From the NCBI RefSeq assembly GCF_004296335.1, contig NZ_SGIU01000001.1, positions 1,403,290 to 1,467,289 on the forward strand: a DNA stretch of 64,000 nt, written 5' to 3'. The notes below the pieces were generated by a model. The model was not told where the DNA came from and did not search any database. It was given only the letters and a program-made list of their open reading frames with translations. Positions 52,739-60,376 of this stretch are shown in pieces. The stretch is from Flagellimonas allohymeniacidonis. Lineage in GTDB: Bacteria; Bacteroidota; Bacteroidia; Flavobacteriales; Flavobacteriaceae. Position numbers and translations under genes: made by a program. The first letter of the stretch is position 1. The number at the start of each line of letters is the position of its first letter.

Positions 52739-54520
52739 ATGACTCAAAAATTTACAATAGGATTACTTGCAATCGCGTTCGTTTTTGCCTGCAAGCCAAA
52801 AGAAAATCAAGAAACATCAGAAAATGTAAGCGGTGCTTTTGCCGAAGTACTGGATGCTTACTATGAAGATGGATTAAAGCTCAACCCCATCAATGCCACC
52901 GTAGCAGGGGACAATCGCTACAATGACCAATTTCCGAATTTCCTTTCGGATGACTACAAAGCCAAGCTGAAGGGTCATTATGAAGACTATAAATCGCAAA
53001 TAGAGTCTTTCGAAGAGGCTAAACTATCCGATACGGAGAGGCTAAGCAAGGCCATTCTGCAATGGGAATGTGACATCAATTTAGCAGAATTCAAATTTAA
53101 CAAGGACCTCACCCCCATTGATCAAATGTGGTCGGCAAACCTTTTTATGGGGCAACTGGCCAGTGGTTCCAGTGCACAGCCCTTTGCAACCGTAGAGGAT
53201 TATGACCATTGGCTAAAACGTGTGGATGGTTATCTAAATTGGTTGTCGACGACAGAGACCAAAATGCGTGAGGGTATGGAAAAGGGCTTTGTATTACCCA
53301 AGTCGCTAATCACAAAAGTCTTACCACAATTGGAATCCCAAACAAAATCAAATCTGGACGAGCATCTGTTTTATCAGCCTATTCTTAAACTGCCAGAATC
53401 CTTCAGCGATGTCGATAAAGATCGTATAACAACTGCCTATGCTGACATGGTTCAGAACAAGGTTGTTCCCGCCTATAGAAAGCTAAGTGATTTTATGAAG
53501 AACGAGTACATGGCTTCAGGTAGGGAATCCAGTGGTATACAAGGGGTTCCTGACGGCGATGCTTACTATCAACATCAAATCAAGAAATACACCACGACCA
53601 ACATGACCGCAGATGAAATACATGAATTAGGGCTGAGTGAAGTAAAACGTATTCGCGATGAAATGGAGAAAATAAAGGAGGAGGTCGGTTTTGAGGGCAA
53701 TCTAAAAGCATTCTTTGATTTTGTTAGAAACAATCAAGAATTGATGCCGTTTACAGACCCCCAACAAGTAATTGATAATTTCAATGCGATTCATGATCGA
53801 ATGAAACCCCAAATTGAAAAGCTTTTCGATGTGAAACCAAAAACTCCATTTGAGGTAAGGCGAACAGAGGCTTTTCGCGAAAATTCGGCCAGTGCCGAGT
53901 ACAATCCAGGTTCATTGGATGGAACCCGCCCTGGTATTTTTTATACACCCATTCCAGATGTGAAGCGATACAATACCTATTCGGATGAATCGCTTTTCTT
54001 ACATGAAGCGATTCCCGGACATCACTATCAAATTTCGTTGACGCAAGAGAATGAAGATCTGCCCAAATTCAGAAAAACACTTTGGTACAGTGGCTATGGA
54101 GAAGGTTGGGCCTTGTATAGCGAATCCTTGGGTAAAGAATTAGGACTGTACACCGACCCTTATCAAGTTTTTGGCATGTTGGGTGCTGAAATGCATAGGG
54201 CGGTCCGCTTGGTAGTGGACACCGGGTTGCATGCCAAAGGATGGACCCGTGAGGAGGCCATACAATATTCTTTGGACAACGAGGCGGAGTCCGAAGCCAG
54301 CATCATTTCAGAAATTGAGCGTTATATGGCCAATCCTGGGCAGGCATTATCTTATAAGATAGGGCAACTAAAAATTAGAGAACTAAGAGCCAAAGCCGAA
54401 GAAACCTTGGGCGAGAAATTTGATATCCGCCAGTTTCATAATCAGGTTTTGGAAACGGGATGCGTTCCTCTAGCTCTATTGGAAGAAAAAATTGACAATT
54501 GGATCGCACTGCAGAAATGA
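52739..54520 (+). CDS. DUF885 lipoprotein, probable metallopeptidase
   Basis: A 593-residue lipoprotein: lipobox V-F-A-C-K (Cys18). The long helical body belongs to DUF885, a family with a likely zinc site F-L-H-E-A-I-P-G-H-H (about 422-430) and a second Glu downstream (DNEAESEASI, near 520). It is probably a carboxypeptidase-like enzyme on the cell surface or in the periplasm. The C-terminus (LLEEKIDNWI) is complete. It follows a 740-base regulatory region and ends before a strong terminator. Confidence 0.92.
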   Translation: MTQKFTIGLLAIAFVFACKPKENQETSENVSGAFAEVLDAYYEDGLKLNPINATVAGDNRYNDQFPNFLSDDYKAKLKGHYEDYKSQIESFEEAKLSDTERLSKAILQWECDINLAEFKFNKDLTPIDQMWSANLFMGQLASGSSAQPFATVEDYDHWLKRVDGYLNWLSTTETKMREGMEKGFVLPKSLITKVLPQLESQTKSNLDEHLFYQPILKLPESFSDVDKDRITTAYADMVQNKVVPAYRKLSDFMKNEYMASGRESSGIQGVPDGDAYYQHQIKKYTTTNMTADEIHELGLSEVKRIRDEMEKIKEEVGFEGNLKAFFDFVRNNQELMPFTDPQQVIDNFNAIHDRMKPQIEKLFDVKPKTPFEVRRTEAFRENSASAEYNPGSLDGTRPGIFYTPIPDVKRYNTYSDESLFLHEAIPGHHYQISLTQENEDLPKFRKTLWYSGYGEGWALYSESLGKELGLYTDPYQVFGMLGAEMHRAVRLVVDTGLHAKGWTREEAIQYSLDNEAESEASIISEIERYMANPGQALSYKIGQLKIRELRAKAEETLGEKFDIRQFHNQVLETGCVPLALLEEKIDNWIALQK

Positions 54521-54524
54521 TATG

Positions 54525-54553
54525 ACAGGTCGTTTAAAACGGCCTGTTTTTTT
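54525..54553 (+). terminator. Terminator of the DUF885 gene
   Basis: ACAGG (54525-54529) and CCTGT (54543-54547), with inner CGTT/AACG pairing, followed by a run of T. It excludes a longer frame that runs through it. Confidence 0.85.
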
Positions 54554-54595
54554 GTCCCCCAAGTTGATTATCTTTATCAAACCAACTCATGCACA

Positions 54596-54742
54596 GTGTT
54601 CTATAAAATATTGGCAAAAATCAATAAGGCGGTTCTTCCATCCTACACAAAAAAAGGATTGGATTTGGCCAAAGCCAGCAAGTTTCAGTTAGCGATTATT
54701 GGCTGGCGTTACTTAGTGACAAAAAAGGCTTTGGACACTTAA
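54596..54742 (+). CDS. Small basic protein of a flavobacterial family
   Basis: A 48-residue frame from a GTG at 54596 to TAA at 54740-54742. The product is basic and amphipathic (FYKILAKINKAVLP, then DLAKASKFQLAIIGWRYLVTKKALDT); I recall similar short proteins with A-K-x-N-K-x-x-L-P-S and I-I-G-W-R in flavobacteria, but no function. A near-consensus TATCTTTA lies at 54569-54576. Its stop overlaps that of apt by 4 bases (convergent). An ATG start is absent, which lowers certainty. Confidence 0.6.
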   Translation: MFYKILAKINKAVLPSYTKKGLDLAKASKFQLAIIGWRYLVTKKALDT

Positions 54743-55251
54743 TAGTTCAATAGGGAAACGATTTCTTGCCCTTTCAACTTGTCTTTTCCGTTTAAAAAGT
54801 CGAGGATGATGAGAAAATTGCACTGAACCACTTCGCCCCCTAACTTTTCGACAAGCCGACACACGGCACTGGCGGTACCTCCTGTAGCCAGAACATCATC
54901 ATGAATCAAAACCTTTTCACCTTTTTGGATGGCATCTGTATGAATTTCAAGCACGTCCGTGCCATACTCCAAATCATAGGTTTCACTTAGCGTGGTATAG
55001 GGCAGCTTTCCTTTTTTTCGGACTGGAACAAAACCGGCGCCAAGTTTGTTCGCCAGCATGGGTGCGAAGAAAAAACCGCGACTCTCCATGCCCACGACCT
55101 TATCAACAGGCTTCCCGTTAACAAGGTCCAGCAAGCCTTCAAAAGCGGCATTCAAAGCTTTGGGGTCATTGAACATGGGAGTGATATCCTTAAAAACAAC
55201 GCCAGGTTCTGGAAAGTCCTGAATATCGCGTACAAAGGGGTGCAAATCCAT
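54739..55251 (-). CDS. apt: Adenine phosphoribosyltransferase
   Basis: A 170-residue purine salvage enzyme converting adenine and PRPP to AMP. The PRPP-binding motif V-L-I-H-D-D-V-L-A-T-G-G-T-A is at about 116-129, and the adenine-site region ESRGFFFAPMLANKLGAGFVPVRKKGKLP is typical. Length is standard. It is convergent with a small gene and lies 67 bases from tRNA-Arg, pointing the other way. Confidence 0.96.
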   Translation of the reverse strand: MDLHPFVRDIQDFPEPGVVFKDITPMFNDPKALNAAFEGLLDLVNGKPVDKVVGMESRGFFFAPMLANKLGAGFVPVRKKGKLPYTTLSETYDLEYGTDVLEIHTDAIQKGEKVLIHDDVLATGGTASAVCRLVEKLGGEVVQCNFLIILDFLNGKDKLKGQEIVSLLNY

Positions 55252-55318
55252 TTATTTTTGAGTGCTTCGGTTTTGCAGTAAAGGTAAAAAGAAATATATT
55301 TGCAGCCCTTAATAATAA

Positions 55319-55392
55319 GGCCTCCTAGCTCAACTGAATAGAGCACTTGATTACGGCTCAAGAGGTTGCAGGTTTGAATCCTGCGGAGGTCA
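55319..55392 (+). tRNA. tRNA-Arg (anticodon ACG)
   Basis: A 74-base cloverleaf. The acceptor stem GGCCTCC pairs with GGAGGTC (one G-T wobble), the D-stem is GCTC/GAGC, the anticodon stem CTTGA/TCAAG with loop TTACGGC (ACG at positions 34-36) and the T-stem GCAGG/CCTGC with loop TTTGAAT. The CCA end is not encoded. A34 is normally edited to inosine, so it would read CGT, CGC and CGA. The last 16 bases, plus the next one, are duplicated 173 bases downstream. Confidence 0.95.
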
Positions 55393-55393
55393 C
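55377..55393 (+). repeat. att-like direct repeat, copy in tRNA-Arg
   Basis: AATCCTGCGGAGGTCAC, the last 16 bases of tRNA-Arg and one more base, matches 55550-55566 exactly. Integrases often recombine at tRNA 3' ends and leave such duplications. Confidence 0.55.
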
Positions 55394-55405
55394 TTTAAGC
55401 GCAAG

Positions 55406-55429
55406 CCCTGCATGAAAAGCAGGGTTTTT
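55406..55429 (+). terminator. Terminator after tRNA-Arg
   Basis: CCCTGC (55406-55411) and GCAGGG (55419-55424), 7-base loop, then TTTTTG. It lies 14 bases after the tRNA. Confidence 0.88.
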
Positions 55430-55549
55430 GTTTTTCTTGGAATGTCAAAAACGGAAGTTTTTGTAAATGGAAAGAAAAATTAAAACCGCAGTACGATAGT
55501 AATGCAAGTTTGCATTTTCAGAAAGGAGCTTAAAGGACGTGCGGCAGCA

Positions 55550-55566
55550 AATCCTGCGGAGGTCAC
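55550..55566 (+). repeat. att-like direct repeat, distal copy
   Basis: A second exact copy of the 17-base tRNA-Arg 3' end, with no tRNA upstream of it. The 156 bases between copies hold the tRNA terminator and a short inverted repeat (AATGCAA/TTGCATT, 55501-55516), but no integrase. Confidence 0.55.
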
Positions 55567-55673
55567 AAAGAGGGTATTATCATCCATACACTACCCCCGT
55601 TTACCTCAAACATAGCAAGAAACGGGTTTTGGGCCCAAACCTGAGTAGAGAGCTTTACTGCAAACTCAGATTT

Positions 55674-55988
55674 ATGAAAAATGCAGTGCTTGCTCTATTT
55701 GGAGTTTTAAGTCTTGTAGCGCAGGGTCAAAATCAGGAACTTGAAAAATTAAGGCTGATTGAAAACTCTGTACACATAGAAGAACCCAAAGGGATTCTTC
55801 CCCATACAAGGCAATTAAAGCCCTTGGATTCTCTAGTTTTGATTACCTTTTCAAAGACTACTGGTGAACTTTTGGAACATAAAATGATTACAAAGGGGAC
55901 TTTAATCAGGGACTTGGATCTGAACCAGTTCCAATATTATTATTTTGTAGTTTTAATCGATAGAACAGCCATTTTCTATATGGATTAA
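55674..55988 (+). CDS. Small exported hypothetical protein
   Basis: A 104-residue protein. The ATG at 55674 opens a signal peptide (MKNAVLALFGVLSLVAQGQ); the frame extends upstream to 55539 but that part covers the tRNA-derived repeat and is not protein-like. The mature part (QELEKLRLIENSVHIEEPKGILP, then YYYFVVLIDRTAIFYMD) is not recognised. It lies just inside the possible old integration site and could be a remnant of it or an old resident. Confidence 0.6.
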   Translation: MKNAVLALFGVLSLVAQGQNQELEKLRLIENSVHIEEPKGILPHTRQLKPLDSLVLITFSKTTGELLEHKMITKGTLIRDLDLNQFQYYYFVVLIDRTAIFYMD

Positions 55989-56048
55989 TTCATTTAATAC
56001 CTTGGTTAACAGGAAAAAATGAGCAAGTTTCGGGTTTCAATTTTGCTA

Positions 56049-56069
56049 GGTGCTAAATATTTTAGCACC
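56049..56069 (+). promoter_or_regulatory. Operator-like inverted repeat before the Ada-like gene
   Basis: GGTGCTAAA (56049-56057), TAT, TTTAGCACC (56061-56069): perfect 9-base arms, 17 bases before the ATG and just after a near-consensus -7 box CAATTTTG (56038-56045). Confidence 0.55.
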
Positions 56070-56085
56070 ATCAAATACGTTAAAA

Positions 56086-56940
56086 ATGACAAGTCAGGAA
56101 CAATTGAACTATGATAGGATAGCGAAGTCCATTGAATTCATAAAACAGAATTTCAAGGAACAACCTTCACTTAATGAAATTGCCGAATCGGCCAATTTAA
56201 GTCCCTTTCATTTTCAACGGATGTTTACGGAGTGGGCAGGGGTAAGCCCGAAAAAATTCATGCAATACATGAGCCTCAACTACGCTAAGCTCCTGTTGAA
56301 AGAAAAAGGAAATTCGTTATTCGATGCAGCTTTGGATACAGGACTTTCAAGTACTAGCCGATTGCATGACCTGTTTGTCAATATCGAGGGAATGACCCCT
56401 GGTGAATATAAAAATGGAGGTGAAAATCTGATCATCAACTACAGCTTTGCTGAAAGCCCCTTCGGTAGAGTTATAGTCGCTTCCACATCAAAAGGTATAT
56501 GCCATATGGCATTTATGGATGATGAGAAAGAAGCATTAACCCAACTCAAGTCTCGATTTCCTAAAGCGAGTTACTTGCAAAAGGCGCCTCCAACACATGC
56601 CCATGGTCTATCCATTTTTCAACTGGATTGGGGAAATATAAACACCATAAAATTACATTTACAGGGTACACCCTTTCAATTAAAAGTTTGGCAAACCTTA
56701 CTTACAATTCCTATGGGAAATTTGGATACCTACGGCATCGTGGCCAAAAGAATAGGGAAGCCCAATGCTTCAAGGGCGGTAGGTTCTGCCATTGGGAATA
56801 ATCCTGTGGCTTTTTTGATTCCATGTCATCGCGTTATTCAATCCTCCGGGCAATTGGGAGGTTATATGTGGGGCGAGACACGAAAATCTGCGATTCTTGG
56901 GTGGGAAGCCTCCCAAGTCAATGCTTCAGCTGTTCTATAA
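56086..56940 (+). CDS. AraC-methyltransferase fusion (Ada-like, lacks the metal domain)
   Basis: A 284-residue two-domain protein: an N-terminal AraC DNA-binding domain (about 15-105, IAESANLSPFHFQRMFTEWAGVSPKKFMQY) and a C-terminal O6-alkylguanine-DNA alkyltransferase (about 195-280) with the acceptor motif I-P-C-H-R-V-I and the N-A-S-R-A-V-G-S-A helix. The N-terminal zinc/Cys domain that activates E. coli Ada after phosphotriester repair is missing. It can repair O6-methylguanine; how it would sense damage for regulation is unclear. The ATG at 56086 is chosen because the earlier ATG overlaps the inverted repeat at 56049. Confidence 0.92.
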   Translation: MTSQEQLNYDRIAKSIEFIKQNFKEQPSLNEIAESANLSPFHFQRMFTEWAGVSPKKFMQYMSLNYAKLLLKEKGNSLFDAALDTGLSSTSRLHDLFVNIEGMTPGEYKNGGENLIINYSFAESPFGRVIVASTSKGICHMAFMDDEKEALTQLKSRFPKASYLQKAPPTHAHGLSIFQLDWGNINTIKLHLQGTPFQLKVWQTLLTIPMGNLDTYGIVAKRIGKPNASRAVGSAIGNNPVAFLIPCHRVIQSSGQLGGYMWGETRKSAILGWEASQVNASAVL

Positions 56941-57030
56941 ATCTTGGAGAAAATGGGGATACACAAACGTATTTCCAATGAATTCTATTTAGAATGGGGA
57001 AGTCAAAAGAATAGACTTCCCCCATTCTTT

Positions 57031-57921
57031 TTACTGAAATGCTTGGATGTTTTCCTTCACAAAGGTTGAAAACGCTCTTGGTTCATGTCCTGTTAATGTC
57101 GCCACATGATCATTGTTCTTGTCAAAAAGGCCCTGCTTGATATCATTACTGAATTCCTTTAAATGTTTGGCTAGGAAATCATTGATGTAAGGGTCTTGCT
57201 TTACATTCTCAATCCAATGTTCTACAGGAATGGGCACATACTCCGTTTCTTTTTCAAGAAGCTCACCCAATTCTTTGACCAATTCATGGGAAGTATAGGT
57301 TCTAGGCCCTGCCAGCTCATAAGTTTTTCCATAATGTAATTCGATATGGTCGGAAACGAGAAGATTAGCGACTACATCTCCAATGTCCTGGGGATGAACG
57401 ATGGTATATTTTGCATCTAGATTGGGAAAGTAAAATTTACCCTCCTGCTTGATGGTGGGTCCTGCCATACTCAGGTAATTCCATGCAAAGAGGCCAGGCC
57501 GAATGTGCACAACGGGAACAGGAGACCAATTAAAGATATCTTCAGCTGCCAGATGATTTTGTGTCGCTGGACTGGAACTCCGGTCATGGACGTTCATTTG
57601 GGACATGGCAATAATCACTTCCACCCCATTCTCTTTGGCAGCCTTGGCAAAGTAGGTGGCAGCCTTGGGCAATCCATCTTTAAATGGATAGCAGAAATAA
57701 GCTCGTTTTATGCCCCTCAACGCTTTTTTAACGGCGAAATAGTCTGAAAAATCGCCTTGGACCACCTCAACTCCTTTTTCTTCAAGAGCTTTGCTCCGTT
57801 CATCGAGTACCCGAACCATGGCTCGAACAGGTACATTGTTTTCAATAAGTCGCTTTAACGTGGCCTGTCCGGTATTTCCGGTGGCTCCAGTAATTAAAAT
57901 TTCTGATTTCATTTTTGTCAT
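57031..57921 (-). CDS. NmrA-like NAD(P)-binding protein
   Basis: A 296-residue atypical SDR of the NmrA/HSCARG type. The Rossmann motif T-G-A-T-G-N-T-G is at residues 11-18; CYPFKDGLPKAATYF, HIRPGLFAWNYLSM and the DIGDVVANLL segment match the family. The Tyr-Lys catalytic pair of classical SDRs is not obvious, so it may act as an NADP sensor or a quinone oxidoreductase. Two operator-like sites overlap its promoter. A minus-strand -7 box TATATTTG lies at 57989-57982. Confidence 0.9.
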   Translation of the reverse strand: MTKMKSEILITGATGNTGQATLKRLIENNVPVRAMVRVLDERSKALEEKGVEVVQGDFSDYFAVKKALRGIKRAYFCYPFKDGLPKAATYFAKAAKENGVEVIIAMSQMNVHDRSSSPATQNHLAAEDIFNWSPVPVVHIRPGLFAWNYLSMAGPTIKQEGKFYFPNLDAKYTIVHPQDIGDVVANLLVSDHIELHYGKTYELAGPRTYTSHELVKELGELLEKETEYVPIPVEHWIENVKQDPYINDFLAKHLKEFSNDIKQGLFDKNNDHVATLTGHEPRAFSTFVKENIQAFQ

Positions 57922-57940
57922 TTATGATTATTACTTTATG

Positions 57941-58010
57941 TTGTACATACAACTTAAACAATATGTAATCAACATTTCTTTCAAATATATCGAATATGTT
58001 GTATGTACAA
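57941..58010 (-). promoter_or_regulatory. NmrA gene promoter with two MarR-type operators
   Basis: TTGTACATACAA (57941-57952) and TTGTATGTACAA (57999-58010), reverse complements of each other, flank an exact minus-strand -7 box TATATTTG (57989-57982). The distal operator supplies the -33 TTG at an 18-base spacer. Both resemble the palindromes at 8091 and 8535. Confidence 0.65.
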
Positions 58011-58163
58011 CTTAAAAGTATATTAAAATTTTTCAATGTTGCTTTAAACGATTCTTTTTTAGGATAGATGAGTGTTCAGCTACGGTGATAAAAAGAATAT
58101 GGAGGATGCTGATCCATCCCCCATATCCAAATGAACTAAAACGGCATCCAAGTATCCACAATG

Positions 58164-59048
58164 CTATTTGGTCGATACCTGAAGTAAATGGCCCATCTGT
58201 AGGGAATCCTTGATCAATGATTCTTGTAGGGGGGCAACTCTTTGGTTCAGTTCCACAACTCCGTAATCAATTCCCGAAACAATACGGTCCACCCTTTTGC
58301 CCGGTTGGGCTTCCACCAAAGAAGCGATATCATCAGCCACCAATTGCGGGCTGGGTGCCTCATCGGTTTGAAAGAAGCCTTCAAAGTTCTTCAACATGGC
58401 ATGGGGGACTTCCTTGAAATCACCGTAATCCTCCAACACTTTGCTATCGGCTTCTTTGGGCCCCGAGTACAATAGATTAGTCGAAAAAGGTCCAGGCTCA
58501 ACAACGCTGACCTCCACCCCAAAGGGTGCAAGCTCATAGCGCAAAGATTGCGAATAGGCCTCAACAGCATATTTGCTTGAACAGTAGATTCCAAAATAAG
58601 GAAATGACAATCTACCGGCCAAGGAAGTCACGTTGATGATAAGACCCTCACCGTGCTTACGCATGTGTGGAGTCACGGCTTTGGTGGTTCGCAGAATACC
58701 AAAGAAATTGGTGTCGAATTGATCTTGCGCCTGCCTTATGCTATAGGCTTCCGTAATTCCCACAAACATGTAACCAGCATTATTCACCAAGGTATCAATC
58801 TTGCCATCTTCAGCAACTATTTTTTCAATAGCCGAACTCACTGAAGTATCCGAGGTAACATCCAGCTCAACCACCGAAATTTGCAAACCTTCCTCATTTG
58901 CTACACGCAATAGGTCTTCCTTTTTCTGCGCATTTTTCCCATCCGGATTTCGCATAGTGGCCCAAACTTTATAGCCCTTTCTGGCTAGAGTCAACGTTGA
59001 GAGATAACCAAAACCACTGCTACTCCCTGTAATTACAACATTTTTCAT
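58164..59048 (-). CDS. SDR family oxidoreductase
   Basis: A 294-residue classical SDR. Cofactor motif T-G-S-S-S-G-F-G (residues 7-14), NNAG near 90 and the active-site Y-C-S-S-K near 156; VEPGPFSTN follows. The extended C-terminus with PGKRVDRIVSG is typical of the group acting on larger or hydrophobic substrates. The TetR gene lies just upstream on the same strand, and a TAGACCAGTCTA site precedes this start, so it is probably repressed by that TetR protein. Confidence 0.92.
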   Translation of the reverse strand: MKNVVITGSSSGFGYLSTLTLARKGYKVWATMRNPDGKNAQKKEDLLRVANEEGLQISVVELDVTSDTSVSSAIEKIVAEDGKIDTLVNNAGYMFVGITEAYSIRQAQDQFDTNFFGILRTTKAVTPHMRKHGEGLIINVTSLAGRLSFPYFGIYCSSKYAVEAYSQSLRYELAPFGVEVSVVEPGPFSTNLLYSGPKEADSKVLEDYGDFKEVPHAMLKNFEGFFQTDEAPSPQLVADDIASLVEAQPGKRVDRIVSGIDYGVVELNQRVAPLQESLIKDSLQMGHLLQVSTK

Positions 59049-59081
59049 AGATAAAATTAAATTTAGAATTATTATTATTAT

Positions 59082-59093
59082 TAGACCAGTCTA
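59082..59093 (-). promoter_or_regulatory. TetR-type operator before the SDR gene
   Basis: TAGAC-CA-GTCTA, a perfect inverted repeat 34 bases before the SDR ATG, almost the same as the site in the tetR promoter. Confidence 0.6.
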
Positions 59094-59113
59094 CTATAAA
59101 TGTTTAAAAAAAA

Positions 59114-59689
59114 TTAAATCATATACTTATCCAAAAAGTAGACAAAATTGTTATACGATTCGGGGTTCTTAGAGGCCTTCATTCGAAGTAAGGCACCTTC
59201 CCAAGAATTCAGAATGAAATTTGCCAAGTCCTTGGCGGTTTCCCCAGATTTTATGCTTCCGCTCTTCTGCCCTTCTGTAATGCATGCTTCAATGGCCGAT
59301 TGCCATTGATTAAGTTCGTTGCTAACCAAGTTCCTGAAAGATTCCGCCTGGTCGGAAAGCTCCAAACTGCAGTTGCCCAACAAGCACCCTTCTTTATATG
59401 CCTTTTCCTGATAGATGGGTTTCATGCCTTCAAAAAAGTCGATCAGCCTTGCCCTGGGGTCCTTACTTTTATCCTCTAGATGCTGCTTCACAAATTGCAA
59501 AGTATTGGCCGAATAGTATTGTATCACCTTAAGACCAAAATCTTCCTTGCTTTTGAAATAGTAGTAGAAAGAGCCTTTGGGAATTTCGGCTGTATCCAGC
59601 ACTTCATTGATGCCCAATTTGTTGTACCCCTTCTCCAACATCAGTTGCATGCCCACATCCAAGATATGTTTCAACGTTTGCTCTTTCAT
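59114..59689 (-). CDS. TetR/AcrR family transcriptional regulator
   Basis: A 191-residue repressor. The helix-turn-helix is LGINEVLDTAEIPKGSFYYYFKSKEDFGLKVI (about 23-55); the ligand-binding all-helical domain follows and includes GCLLGNCSLELSDQ, a conserved turn of the subgroup that controls reductases. The ATG at 59689 (MKEQTLKHIL) is preferred to the frame start at 59806 because an exact minus-strand -7 box (59715-59708) lies between them. An operator overlaps its promoter and another precedes the SDR gene downstream. Confidence 0.93.
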   Translation of the reverse strand: MKEQTLKHILDVGMQLMLEKGYNKLGINEVLDTAEIPKGSFYYYFKSKEDFGLKVIQYYSANTLQFVKQHLEDKSKDPRARLIDFFEGMKPIYQEKAYKEGCLLGNCSLELSDQAESFRNLVSNELNQWQSAIEACITEGQKSGSIKSGETAKDLANFILNSWEGALLRMKASKNPESYNNFVYFLDKYMI

Positions 59690-59707
59690 AATTTCAAAAG
59701 TGAAGCA

Positions 59708-59736
59708 CAAATATAAAACAAAATTAGACCGGTCTC
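59708..59736 (-). promoter_or_regulatory. tetR promoter with operator
   Basis: Minus-strand -7 box TATATTTG (59715-59708) with TAGACCGGTCTC (59725-59736), a 10-base perfect palindrome core, just upstream, between the expected -33 and -7 elements. Autorepression is likely. Confidence 0.65.
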
Positions 59737-59853
59737 CTAGTATTTTGGGTTTTAACACTCGGCATGCTTCCTTGTATTTTTTATGGTACACGTGATATCG
59801 TTCCATCTCAAATAAGTGGCCGCAATCCTTACGGCCACTTTACAACGTCAGTT

Positions 59854-60306
59854 TTACTCCTCTACTTTAAAGACTCCGGGCTTGAATTTAAAGGCCTTCA
59901 TCAATCGTGTCCAAACGTTGATTTGGGAAATGGCAAGGCTCAAATAGGCAATCTCACCTTTGGTGTAATACAAAGAAAGATCATCAAAAACCTCTTGGGG
60001 AATCTCATTGCCCCCAAGTTTGGTTAGTGCGTCCGTATATTGCAAAATGGCCCTTTCCTCTTTCGTAAAGCAAACAGCTTCTGTCCACGCAACCAAAGAA
60101 ACCAATCGCAATTCTTCTTCTCCAAAATGTCTGGCCAATTTGTAATGCATATCCACGCAATAGGCACAACCATTCAGTTGTGATACACGGACCCTTACAA
60201 GTTCCAACAGTTTCATGCTTAAACCAGAGTTGTTAATAAAGTCTTCAAGTGCCATGAGTTTGGGGAATGTTCCCTCGGGAATATCCTGATAAGAGATTCT
60301 TTCCAT
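59854..60306 (-). CDS. Carboxymuconolactone decarboxylase family (AhpD-like) protein
   Basis: A 150-residue all-helical protein with C-A-Y-C-V-D-M-H (about 49-56), the C-x-x-C of the AhpD-like alkylhydroperoxidase branch. It probably acts in peroxide or thiol redox control with a partner disulfide. The ATG at 60306 (MERISYQDIPEG) is supported by a minus-strand -7 box TAATTTTG (60338-60331), which would exclude the longer frame. Codirectional with the Crp/Fnr gene 71 bases upstream; that regulator may control it. Confidence 0.9.
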   Translation of the reverse strand: MERISYQDIPEGTFPKLMALEDFINNSGLSMKLLELVRVRVSQLNGCAYCVDMHYKLARHFGEEELRLVSLVAWTEAVCFTKEERAILQYTDALTKLGGNEIPQEVFDDLSLYYTKGEIAYLSLAISQINVWTRLMKAFKFKPGVFKVEE

Positions 60307-60330
60307 TTTTATTTGATTTTGAACTTGGAC

Positions 60331-60338
60331 CAAAATTA
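60331..60338 (-). promoter_or_regulatory. -7 promoter element of the AhpD-like gene
   Basis: TAATTTTG on the minus strand matches TAnnTTTG, 24 bases before the ATG. Confidence 0.55.
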
Positions 60339-60376
60339 ACATGGAAGCCCGTCAAGATTCCTTAAGCTATCTTAAG

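Noticed and set aside
54492..54692. 66-codon frame on the plus strand after the DUF885 gene
   Set aside because: It begins inside DUF885 and reads through the hairpin and T-run at 54525-54553; the 48-codon frame in another phase has better protein character.
57842..58036. Small frames across the NmrA promoter region
   Set aside because: They cover the two operator palindromes and the -7 box and have biased, non-protein-like composition.
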